Made by a program: the position numbers and the translations under genes
Shown: positions 51,295 to 58,956 of the stretch, piece after piece
Numbering within the stretch: position 1 is the first letter of the stretch
How the letters are laid out: the number at the start of each line of letters is the position of its first letter
Notes under the pieces: generated by a model
What the model saw: only the letters and a program-made list of their open reading frames with translations
What the model was told of the DNA's origin: nothing
The model's database searches: none
NCBI RefSeq assembly: GCF_023148685.1
Contig: NZ_JAHXNL010000005.1
Coordinates: 184,918-248,917, forward strand
Source of the DNA: Georgenia sp. EYE_87
GTDB taxonomy: Bacteria > Actinomycetota > Actinomycetes > Actinomycetales > Actinomycetaceae
DNA length: 64,000 bases
Direction of reading: 5' to 3'

Positions 51295-52623
51295 ATGAAC
51301 ATCTCCACGGACGCACGGAGGCGTGCGTTCTGGGCCGTCGACCGGCTGCAGGGTTCCCCGGTGCGCCGCTCGCTCCGGGACGTCGAGGCGATCCTCGCCG
51401 CGCCCCGCTCCGCGGCCGTCCAGTCCTTCCTCGACCGCCGGCTCCGCCGCCTGCTCGTGCACGCCGCCGCGACGGTGCCCCGTCTCGCCGGCTGCGACCC
51501 CGACCGCCTCGCCAGCTTCCCGGTGGTCGACAAGGCGATGATGCGCGACGGCGGGGCGGACTTCCGCTCGCGGCCCTACCTCCACAGGGAGCTGTCGGAG
51601 ACCGCCACCAGCGGCTCGACGGGCGCCCCGTTCCGGGTCCTGCGCGACGACGTCAAGGTGCGCCGCAACGCCGTCGACGCCCTGGCGCTGGCCCGCGCGG
51701 CCGGCTACGACGTCGGGATGCCGATGTTCTACCTGCGTCGCGAGCACCCGACGTCCCGGCTGCACGCCTGGGCGGAGAACCTCATCGACATCGACGTCGG
51801 GGCCCTGCGGGAGGGGTCCGCACCCCGGGAGGTCGCGCGGATCCGCGGGACGCGCGGGCCGGTCGCACTCATCGGCTACGCCTCGGGGCTGGAGGCGCTC
51901 GGCCGCGAGATCGAGGCACTCGGGTCGCCGCTGGAGCACGTCGCGTGCGTGATCAGCCTCGCCGAGAGCCCGAGCGAGTACCTCTACCGCGCCGCGCCGC
52001 GGTGCTTCGGCCGAGAGCTGACCGCCCGCTACTCCGACGTCGAGCTCGGGCTCCTCGCCCAGCAGCGCCCCGGCGAGCGGCCGTACCGGGTCAACGTGGC
52101 CAGCCACCACGTCGAGATCCTCGCCCGCGACGGCGACCGCCCCGCGGCGCCCGGCGAGCTGGGGCGGATCGTGGTCACCGACCTGTTCAACCGCGCCATG
52201 CCCTTCGTCCGGTACGACACCGGCGACCTCGGCCGGTTCGCCGTGCTCCCCGACGGCACGCCGGACACCACCGTCCTCGAGGAGATCACCGGGCGGATCA
52301 ACGACCAGATCTACGACACCGCCGACCGCCTCGTCCCCGTGCTCGGCATCGTCCGCGACTGGGGCGCCTACCCCGGGATCGAGGAGTGGCAGTTCGTCCA
52401 GACCGGCTCCGGGACGTACCTCTTCAAGCAGCGTGCGACGGTCGACCCGGAGCGGGACCGTGCCCTCGCCGAGGAGTTCCGCTCCTACCTCGGGCAGGAC
52501 GCGCGCATCGAGATGCGCTACGTGGACGGCATCCCGCTGCTGCGCTCGGGCAAGCGGCGAGCGTTCGCCAACGAGTGGGACCGCGGCGCGGGGACGACGG
52601 CGCAGCTCGCCCCGGCCTCCTGA
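51295..52623 (+). CDS. PaaK/CapK-like adenylate-forming enzyme (2)
   Basis: The 442-residue paralogue of the gene at 48617 has matching motifs: TSGSTGAPFRVLRDD, TARYSDVELG, the YRVNVASHHVEILARD segment, FVRYDTGDLG and a C-terminal SGKRRAFAN. The pair diverge in the middle domain that contacts the acyl substrate, so they probably activate different acids or work in sequence. The ATG at 51295 has CAGGAG upstream. It ends 3 bp before the stop of the convergent sacsin-like gene. Confidence 0.83.
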   Translation: MNISTDARRRAFWAVDRLQGSPVRRSLRDVEAILAAPRSAAVQSFLDRRLRRLLVHAAATVPRLAGCDPDRLASFPVVDKAMMRDGGADFRSRPYLHRELSETATSGSTGAPFRVLRDDVKVRRNAVDALALARAAGYDVGMPMFYLRREHPTSRLHAWAENLIDIDVGALREGSAPREVARIRGTRGPVALIGYASGLEALGREIEALGSPLEHVACVISLAESPSEYLYRAAPRCFGRELTARYSDVELGLLAQQRPGERPYRVNVASHHVEILARDGDRPAAPGELGRIVVTDLFNRAMPFVRYDTGDLGRFAVLPDGTPDTTVLEEITGRINDQIYDTADRLVPVLGIVRDWGAYPGIEEWQFVQTGSGTYLFKQRATVDPERDRALAEEFRSYLGQDARIEMRYVDGIPLLRSGKRRAFANEWDRGAGTTAQLAPAS

Positions 52624-52626
52624 CGC

Positions 52627-55600
52627 CTACTCCCCCGCGGCGTCCGCGAGCACCTCGTCCAGCGCGCCGGGGTCGAGCAGCACCGCCTCGACGTCGTGCC
52701 GCGCCGCCCAGCGGCCGCCCGCGTGGGCGAGCGCCCGGGCCAGGCCCGCGGTCGTCGTCGCCCAGGCCGCGTCACCGGTGGCCCACCAGTCGACGTCCAC
52801 GCCGTCGACGGTGAGCCGCTCGCACTCGAACCACGTGGTGGGCGCGCCGGGCAGGACCGCCAGCACCTCGGCCGGGGTAGCGACCGCACGGGCGTCGGGC
52901 GCGTCGGGCACCGCGTCGCCGGCGGCCTCGAGGTCCAGCAGGTCGGCCACCTGCCCGACCAGGTGCTCGGGCACCGGCAGGACGGCGCGCACCTGCGCCC
53001 ACACGGGCGCCGCGACCACGACCCACTCCGCGGGCAGCAGCTGCGCCGAGCCCTCCACGAGCGCGGGCACCGCGTCCGGCGGCACGAGCCGCACGCCGCC
53101 GGCCGCCGCGCGGGCCAGCGCCCGCCACAGCGCGAGCGCGTCGGCCATCGCGAGGGCACCGTCGTCGGGCCAGTGGTCGAGATAGGCGTCCCAGGCGCCG
53201 GCGTCGAGGTCGGCGAGGTCGCGCACCGCCCCGACGGCGGCCAGGACGGCGTCGTCGAGGTCCTCCGCGCCGTCCGGGACGGGGGGCAGGAAGGGCGTCG
53301 CGCCGGGCCCGCGGGGGTGGGCGAAGGGGGCGCCGAGCTCCTCGCGCAGCCACCAGGCGGTGTACGACGGCGCGCGGCCGGCGCCGCCGGCGGAGGCGCG
53401 CACCTCGGTGAGCAGGGCGGCCCGGGCCTCGGGGTCCTCGGCGATACGCGCCAGCGCCCGGGGCCAGGCGTCGTCCGCGACGGCGTCGAGGTCCGCGACG
53501 GCGGTGACGTCGCCGACGTACGCACCGGGGCCGAGCACCTCGGCGAGGTGGGCGAGGTAGTCGCCCCAGCCGTCCAGCCGGACGTCGTCCTCCCCCGCCG
53601 GCTCCGCGACGACGTCGGGCACCACGGTCGTGACCAGGTCGGTGCGCACGCCGACGGCCCGCAGGGTGGCGGCACCCCAGCGGTCGAGGACGGCCGCGTC
53701 CACCGGGACGAGGGCGTCGAGGACGCCGGCCGCCCAGGAGCCTGGGACGGCGAGGTCGGCGGCCGGGCGGTGCTCGCCGTCGTCGCCGGGCAGCGGGAGG
53801 TCGGCGAGCCAGTCGGACAGCTCGACGTCCCCGCCGCGGTCGGCGACGGCGGCCCGCGCGAGGTCGAGGACGGCGGCGACCGTGGGAGGGACCGGCGCGG
53901 CGCCGGTCGGACCACGGCCGGCGGGACCACCCTCGGCGTCGGAGGGTGCGCCGTCGCCGGAGGGGCCGTCGTCAGAGTGGCCGTCGTCGGGCAGCGCGCC
54001 GAGGTCGTCCGCGCCGGCCTCGACGGCCGCGCGCACCTCCGGCTGCTCCAGCAGAGTGACGGCGTCCGCCTCGGTCGCCCCCAGCGCCGCCAGCACCGGA
54101 TGGGCGGCCGACGGATGCACGACCCGCAGGCCCGGCAGGTCGAGCGGGAGCTCGGCGAGCCCGGCGGCGGGCAGCAACAGCCCGCGGGCGCCGCGGGCGG
54201 TGCGGCCGTCCCGCAGCGGGACCGGGAGGCTGGCGAGCGCCTCGCGCTGGGGCGCGGCGTACGGCGCGAGCGCGGTGTAGAGCTCGCGCCACCGCTCGGG
54301 CGGGTGGCCGCCGGCGGGGAGGGCGTCGACCACGTCGGCGAGGTCGCGGATCGCGACGCCGAGGACGCGCGCGGCGGCGGCGTGCTCCGGCGGGACGCGC
54401 ACGAGACCGCCGACCATCGGGGAGAGCGCGGCGAGGAGCTGCTCGTCCTGCCCGGCCGGGCCGAGAAGCGCCTGGGCCTCACCCGCCCTGAGCAGGTTCT
54501 CCGTGCCGATCTCGGGCAGCAGCGGGGTGCGCCGCAGCGCGTCCAGCGCAGCCTCGTGGAGGGCGGCGTCCAGGGCGCCGGCGGGCAGGCCCGTCGGCAC
54601 GAGGGAGAGCACGTGCGGGCGCCCTGGCGCGGGGTGCCGGCCGGTGAGCAACCGCGCGAGACCGTCGTAGTGGGCGCCGGCCAGCTGCACGAGCCTCTCG
54701 GTCAGCGGGCCCGGGGCGACGTGCCGGCGCGAGGGGTCGAGGGGAAAGCTCGCGATCAGCACGGCGGGCAGGGTGCAGGGCTCGTCGGTGGGGGTCGGGG
54801 CGTGCACCGTGCCGAGCCCGGGCCCGCCCGCGGCGGCGCGCCCGTCTCCCTGAGCGGCGTGCTCCGACGCGATCGACGGGCCGAGCCGCGGGACCGCCCA
54901 GGTGACGAACCAGCCGGCGCGCTCGCGCTCCTCGACGGGGCGGTGCGCGAGCAGCGCCGGGTCCAGGCCGCCGGAGGCGTGCGCGGAGTACCAGCGTTCG
55001 CGGACATCGGCCAGGCGCCGCGGCGGGGCGTCGTCCGTCTCGACGACGATCTCATCCAGCGCGGGGAGGGCGAGGAGGACGACGTCGTCGAGCTCGGCGA
55101 GGGAGGCGCGCACCGCGGCGGTCTCGGCGGACCCGCGCAGCCGGAGGGTGACCGCGGTCGTGAAGCCGGGCGGCACCTCGGGGGCGGTGGCCGGGAAGGG
55201 CAGGCGCAGGGCCGGCAGGTCCCCGTGGCGGCGCGCCAGCTCGGCCGTGAGCGGGGGGTCGCCGGCGGCGGCCTCGGCAAGCAGCGCGGCGGTGCGGGCC
55301 AGGGAGAAGGTCACGCCGGCCACGCCGTCGGGGGTCCGTGTGCCGACCGTGATCTCGTCGCTGACGGAGCGCACGGCAGCGAACCCGACGCCGAAGCGGC
55401 CGACCTGCCCGCCCGCGCGCTTGGCCGAGGCCCGCATCGAGGCCAGCGCCGCGACGCCCTCGGGCGTGAGCGGCGCGCCGGTGTTGGCGGCGAGCAGCTC
55501 GGCGCCGTCGGAGGTGGTGGTCAGCCGCAGGAGAAGCCGGCCGCGCTCGCCAGCCGCGGCGGCGGCGTCGGCGGCGTCGGCGGCGTCGGCGGCGTCGGCG

Positions 55601-55770
55601 GCGTTCTGTGCGAGCTCGACGACGACCCGGTCGCGGTAGTACCCGCGGGCGTGGTCCTCCTCGAGGTTCGCGTCCTGGCGCAGGCGCGACGGGTCGCGGT
55701 GCCACGTGGTGAGGGCGGCCTCCCGCAGGCCGGCGGTGCCGAAGCGGTCGCCGCCGACCGCCGCGCTCAT
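52627..55770 (-). CDS. Sacsin-like Hsp90-type ATPase domain protein
   Basis: This 1047-residue protein has an N-terminal GHKL ATPase like that of sacsin: VELAQNAADAAD (N box, about residues 52-63), an ANTGAPLT motif (G1 equivalent) and VGRFGVGFAAV. The remainder is an Ala/Leu-rich helical region with repeated VPPE and WARALA-like units and acidic linkers, no known catalytic motif. Such proteins are conserved in actinobacteria next to DUF3027 and cold-shock genes; function is unknown, possibly chaperone-like. A nonanucleotide repeat lengthens an Asp-Ala-Ala stretch right after the N box. ATG at 55770 overlaps the DUF3027 stop. Confidence 0.82.
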   Translation of the reverse strand: MSAAVGGDRFGTAGLREAALTTWHRDPSRLRQDANLEEDHARGYYRDRVVVELAQNAADAADAADAADAAAAAGERGRLLLRLTTTSDGAELLAANTGAPLTPEGVAALASMRASAKRAGGQVGRFGVGFAAVRSVSDEITVGTRTPDGVAGVTFSLARTAALLAEAAAGDPPLTAELARRHGDLPALRLPFPATAPEVPPGFTTAVTLRLRGSAETAAVRASLAELDDVVLLALPALDEIVVETDDAPPRRLADVRERWYSAHASGGLDPALLAHRPVEERERAGWFVTWAVPRLGPSIASEHAAQGDGRAAAGGPGLGTVHAPTPTDEPCTLPAVLIASFPLDPSRRHVAPGPLTERLVQLAGAHYDGLARLLTGRHPAPGRPHVLSLVPTGLPAGALDAALHEAALDALRRTPLLPEIGTENLLRAGEAQALLGPAGQDEQLLAALSPMVGGLVRVPPEHAAAARVLGVAIRDLADVVDALPAGGHPPERWRELYTALAPYAAPQREALASLPVPLRDGRTARGARGLLLPAAGLAELPLDLPGLRVVHPSAAHPVLAALGATEADAVTLLEQPEVRAAVEAGADDLGALPDDGHSDDGPSGDGAPSDAEGGPAGRGPTGAAPVPPTVAAVLDLARAAVADRGGDVELSDWLADLPLPGDDGEHRPAADLAVPGSWAAGVLDALVPVDAAVLDRWGAATLRAVGVRTDLVTTVVPDVVAEPAGEDDVRLDGWGDYLAHLAEVLGPGAYVGDVTAVADLDAVADDAWPRALARIAEDPEARAALLTEVRASAGGAGRAPSYTAWWLREELGAPFAHPRGPGATPFLPPVPDGAEDLDDAVLAAVGAVRDLADLDAGAWDAYLDHWPDDGALAMADALALWRALARAAAGGVRLVPPDAVPALVEGSAQLLPAEWVVVAAPVWAQVRAVLPVPEHLVGQVADLLDLEAAGDAVPDAPDARAVATPAEVLAVLPGAPTTWFECERLTVDGVDVDWWATGDAAWATTTAGLARALAHAGGRWAARHDVEAVLLDPGALDEVLADAAGE
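55561..55614. repeat. 9-bp tandem repeat inside the ATPase gene (six units)
   Basis: Five exact GGCGGCGTC units and a sixth ending in T start at 55561 with a 9-bp period. They encode the (Asp-Ala-Ala)n run beside the ATP-binding helix. Each unit gained or lost changes three residues and keeps the frame. Confidence 0.92.
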
Positions 55771-56660
55771 GCCTGGTCCGGCGACCTGTCCACGGCGGGC
55801 TCGTCGGTCCCGGCGGCGGGACCGTCGGCGCTGTCGGCGGGCTCCGCGCCGTCGTCCACGGACGCGACCACCTCGGGGGCGACGGGGTGCGTGGCGAGGA
55901 CCTCCAGGTCGCGCTCGTCGATGACGGGCTCGGAGGACTGCCACAGAGACATCGGCTCGGGGCCGTGGGTCTCGGAGTGGGCGCCGCAGCCGTGGTCCAT
56001 GGAGACGACTCGACCGTCGTCGGGCGACCACTCGTTCGCACAGACGCCGAAGACGGTGCGCGGGCTGCCGGCGAGCTTCATGAAGAACCCGCAGGTCGAG
56101 CAGGGGGCGGCGGCCGCCTTGGCGGAGGGCGCGAGCGGGCCGCGGTCCCCCTCGTACCAGCGGGTCAACGCCTGGGCGCGCCCCTCGGCGGACAGGACGC
56201 GGGCGCGGCCGAGGCCGAGCTCGTAGATGGCGAGCTCGTCGGCGTCCTCGCCGGTGGCCTCGTAGCCCTGCTCGAGGCGCTCGTCGTCATCCACGTAGGG
56301 CAGGACGTCGCCCGGGCCGACGTCGCCGGGGCGCAGCCGCTCCGACCACGGCACCCACTCGGGCGCGAGGAGGGCGCCGTCGCCGGGTAGGAGCTCGACC
56401 TCGCACACGGTGGCCGACCGGCCGCGCGGCGGCCGGGCGACCGTGACGGCCCAGTGCCAGCCGCGGTAGCCGGGCACGAGCGACTCGAAGACGTGGGTCA
56501 GCAGCCGGTCGCCCTCGACGACCACGCCGCGGTGCTCGCCGACCTGACCTGGCAGGGCGAGCTCCTCGGCGGCCGCGCGGGCGAGGTCGACCGCACCCGC
56601 GAGCACAGCTTCCTTCGCAGGGGCGGTGGTCACGCGGGGGTTCTTCGTGGCTGCTGGCAC
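55767..56660 (-). CDS. DUF3027-family protein
   Basis: The 297-residue product matches the actinobacterial DUF3027 family: GYRGWHWAVTVAR, WVPWSERLRPGDVGPGD, then a zinc-ribbon-like Cys set (CSTCGFFMKL, VFGVCANEWSPDDGRVVS, DHGCGAHSE). Acidic/Pro-rich C-terminal tail. Function unknown; possible metal-binding regulator. It is flanked by the extended cold-shock gene upstream and the sacsin-like gene downstream, a linkage seen in other actinobacteria. Start is GTG at 56660. Confidence 0.85.
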   Translation of the reverse strand: MPAATKNPRVTTAPAKEAVLAGAVDLARAAAEELALPGQVGEHRGVVVEGDRLLTHVFESLVPGYRGWHWAVTVARPPRGRSATVCEVELLPGDGALLAPEWVPWSERLRPGDVGPGDVLPYVDDDERLEQGYEATGEDADELAIYELGLGRARVLSAEGRAQALTRWYEGDRGPLAPSAKAAAAPCSTCGFFMKLAGSPRTVFGVCANEWSPDDGRVVSMDHGCGAHSETHGPEPMSLWQSSEPVIDERDLEVLATHPVAPEVVASVDDGAEPADSADGPAAGTDEPAVDRSPDQA

Positions 56661-56717
56661 GGGGTCAGTCTACGGTCTGGTCACCCGCACGCAGTCGGGC
56701 CTCCTCAGGCCTGGGAC

Positions 56718-57092
56718 TCAGGCGTCGAACTGGTCGGCGACCACGCGCAGCACCTGGGCGAGCTTCTTGCCGTTCTCCGGGTAGCGGCCGCGGTGCAGGC
56801 TGTTGGACGCCCGGTCGAGCGCCTTGATGAGGTCCTCCACGATGGGGACCATGTCCTCCGCCGGGCGCCGGTGCGCCTTGGCCACCGACGGGGGCTCCTC
56901 GAGGATGGTGACCGAGAGCGCGGACGGGCCGCGGCGGCCGTCTGCGACCCCGAAGTCCACCTTGGTGCCGGGCTTGGGGGTCACCCCGTGCGGGAGGGCG
57001 GAGGCGTGCAGGAAGACCTCGCCGCCGTCGTCCTCCGCGATGAAGCCGAAACCCTTGTCGGCGTCGTACCACTTGACCTTGCCGGTAGGCAC
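56718..57092 (-). CDS. Cold-shock-domain protein with C-terminal extension
   Basis: The 124-residue protein has a cold-shock domain (1-65): KVKWYDADKGFGFI (RNP1 KGFGFI) and VFLHASAL (RNP2), then a 55-residue helical extension (VEDLIKALDRASNSLHRGRY, then a KLAQVLRVV helix). Ordinary CspA proteins are 65-70 residues. The domain binds single-stranded RNA/DNA; the extension may recruit a partner. GTG at 57092 is chosen because AAAGGGG lies upstream and the sequence starts MPTGKVKW; a GTG 8 codons up is less likely. Confidence 0.88.
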   Translation of the reverse strand: MPTGKVKWYDADKGFGFIAEDDGGEVFLHASALPHGVTPKPGTKVDFGVADGRRGPSALSVTILEEPPSVAKAHRRPAEDMVPIVEDLIKALDRASNSLHRGRYPENGKKLAQVLRVVADQFDA

Positions 57093-57590
57093 GGGACTGA
57101 CCCCTTTGTTGTTCACGTGACGAAGGCGCCGACCGTGCCGGCGCCACTTCCTGCCCCCAAGGATACCGGGGTGCGGCGGTGGCAGAGCGCCGATTCGCCC
57201 CTAGGCGGAACGTCACGGCCGCCCGGGCGGGAAGACCGCACCGCGTCCGCGACCGCGCCTGGCCTCCGCCATCGCACCCCGAACCCACCTCCCGCCTGTG
57301 CACCCTCGCCCCAACCCCACCTCCGCTCCGCCACCGCCCTCCGCCCCTCCGCCACCCCACCCGAAGAAAAGTGCTCTTGGGCAGATGAAGTCGTCTCGGT
57401 CCGACTTCATCTGCCCGAGAGCACTTGGTGTTCGCACCAGCCCGCCCGAGCGTGAGGCGCTCACCGCAGCTGAAGAGCGTGCAGGCGACGAGTCGACCTT
57501 GACGCCCGACGCATGTGCACACACCCGGTCCGTCCACAGGTCGGCGGCCCGGGAGACCCGGGTGTCTGCGCAGCGGCCCACGCTGTGTCG
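57093..57590. other. Intergenic region with the first palindromic element
   Basis: No gene is supported between the cold-shock gene (minus) and the nuclease-like gene (plus). From 57295 to 57362 there is a C-rich low-complexity tract. At 57369-57426 lies the first palindromic element. Nearer the gene are CCCGGG repeats (57549-57563). No promoter was assigned. Confidence 0.6.
57369..57426. repeat. Palindromic element copy 1
   Basis: Two 25-nt arms (57369-57393 and 57402-57426) surround an 8-nt loop. They are complementary except for one position, where the left arm has T opposite G, giving a G-U wobble in RNA. The right arm is identical to that of the copy at 58724 for 25 nt plus one flanking G. 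Confidence 0.95.
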
Positions 57591-58619
57591 ATGCCGCCCT
57601 CGATACCGTCGCCCCGCCCGTTGCCGACAGTGGTGCTGTCAAGGGAGATCGGCTACGGGACCGCCCGTGCAGCCCACCGTGCCGGCGAGCTCGTGCGGGT
57701 GCGTCGCGGTGCCTACCTGCACGACGATCTCCCGGCCCAACCGTGGGCACGCCGAGAGGTCGTCGCACTCGCCCACTGCGTCGCCGTCGCCCGCCAGCTG
57801 CCGAGCCGTCCTGTCCTCAGTCACGAGTCGGCTGCGCTGATCCACGGGGCGTGGGTCGGGCCCACGGCCGCGATCACTCACCTGGCGGTCAGTGCACCGC
57901 CCCACAAGCCGGACGTCGCCGACATCAGACGGCACCACGCGCCGGACCTGACAGACGACGAGATCACCGTGGTCAACAGGCTCCGTGTCACGACCCTGGA
58001 GCGGACCGCCCTGGACTGCGCCCTTTCCCTCCCCCCGCGCCGGGCGCTGCCGATCGTGGACAGCATCCTGCGCATGCTCGCCCGACCGAACCGCTTCGAG
58101 CGCGAGCGCTCGGAGGTCGCGATGAGTGCCGCGAGGGAGGGCCTCCGTACACGCGTGGCCGATCTCGGCCGGCGCGCGGGGGTTATTCACGCCCGTGCTG
58201 TCATGGAGCACGCGGACGGTTTCTCCGAGTCGCCCGGCGAGACGGACCTGCGGTGGATCGCCGTCTCCCGTGGGCTTCCCCGGCCCGTCCTTCAGCTCCG
58301 CGTCGCCACGGACGAGGGCGTCTTCTACACCGACATAGGGTGGGAGTTCGGCGGGGCGTCGCCACGGGGCGTAGCCCCACGCGGAGTCGCCGCGGAGTTC
58401 GACGGCGCCGGCAAGTACGCGGAGACCTCCGGCCCGGGCTCGCTGTTCGCGGAGAAGCAACGGGAGGACGCCATCAGGGCGACCGGCCTCATCGTGCACC
58501 GGTACGTCGACCGCCATCTGCGCGACGTCGACGCGGTGTTCGCCCGCCTGTGCCGCGGCTTTCCCCAGTCGCTCGTCGACGGCCTGAGGCCCGTCGCCGC
58601 GCTGATGCACCTGCCCTGA
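57591..58619 (+). CDS. AbiEi-like HTH protein with C-terminal DUF559/Vsr-like nuclease domain
   Basis: This 342-residue protein has an AbiEi-antitoxin-type start (about 10-60; the ELVRVRRGAYL wing is diagnostic) and a C-terminal PD-(D/E)XK-like DUF559 domain: GETDLRW (Glu217), YTDIGWE (Asp248), AAEFDGAGKY (Glu269, Asp271) and EKQREDAIRATGLIVHRY. All candidate catalytic residues are present. A 13-residue Gly/Pro/Arg insert precedes the EFDG core. No AbiEii toxin gene is nearby, so it is an orphan. It is bracketed by two near-identical palindromes. ATG 57591 lacks a good ribosome-binding site; an upstream start is possible. Confidence 0.8.
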   Translation: MPPSIPSPRPLPTVVLSREIGYGTARAAHRAGELVRVRRGAYLHDDLPAQPWARREVVALAHCVAVARQLPSRPVLSHESAALIHGAWVGPTAAITHLAVSAPPHKPDVADIRRHHAPDLTDDEITVVNRLRVTTLERTALDCALSLPPRRALPIVDSILRMLARPNRFERERSEVAMSAAREGLRTRVADLGRRAGVIHARAVMEHADGFSESPGETDLRWIAVSRGLPRPVLQLRVATDEGVFYTDIGWEFGGASPRGVAPRGVAAEFDGAGKYAETSGPGSLFAEKQREDAIRATGLIVHRYVDRHLRDVDAVFARLCRGFPQSLVDGLRPVAALMHLP

Positions 58620-58678
58620 AGCTCTGCCGCCGGTCGGCCGCCCCACCCAGCTCCCGTCGATGGGGGACGGCTAAGCCT

Positions 58679-58718
58679 CGTTCCACCGACGGAGTTTCTC
58701 CGATCCGTCGGTGGAACG
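58679..58718 (+). terminator. Hairpin after the AbiEi/DUF559-like gene
   Basis: Perfect 15-bp arms (58679-58693 and 58704-58718) surround a 10-nt loop, beginning 60 bp past the stop. CTAAG occurs just outside both arms. Confidence 0.7.
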
Positions 58719-58723
58719 GGGCT

Positions 58724-58781
58724 AAGTACTCTCGGGCAGATGAAGTCGATCTGGATCGACTTCATCTGCCCGAGAGCACTT
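58724..58781. repeat. Palindromic element copy 2
   Basis: Arms of 27 nt (58724-58750 and 58755-58781) enclose a 4-nt loop and are complementary except for one A-C position. Over the shared 25 nt the right arm is identical to that of copy 1; each left arm has its own single transition. Confidence 0.95.
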
Positions 58782-58790
58782 GACCCCGGT

Positions 58791-58860
58791 ACCGAACGAA
58801 GCCAGAGCACTCAGCCCGGCACCGAACGGAGCCAGAGGCACTCAGCCCGATACCGACGCA
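58791..58860. repeat. 30-bp tandem repeat, 2.3 units
   Basis: Units start at 58791 and 58821 (ACCGAACG, AGCCAGAG, CACTCAGCCCG), with a partial third from 58852. The second unit has an extra G. They directly follow the second palindrome. Confidence 0.85.
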
Positions 58861-58956
58861 GCGGTCCAGCCCGTCGACGGATCGAGGCCTCGCCGTCGAA
58901 GGGGGCCAGGGCCGGCTGGGCGGAGGGAGCGTCCCCACGGTCGTAATGTGGTGCGG

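Larger units (their letters stand above)
58620..58956. other. Downstream flank with hairpin, second palindrome and tandem repeat
   Basis: No gene. In order: a terminator-like hairpin (58679-58718), the second palindromic element (58724-58781), the 30-bp repeat (58791-58860), and the approach to the helicase-associated gene, including TAATGT seven nt before its ATG. Confidence 0.65.

Noticed and set aside
57591..58619. Complete AbiE toxin-antitoxin pair
   Set aside because: No AbiEii nucleotidyltransferase-like gene is adjacent; the flanking genes are unrelated.
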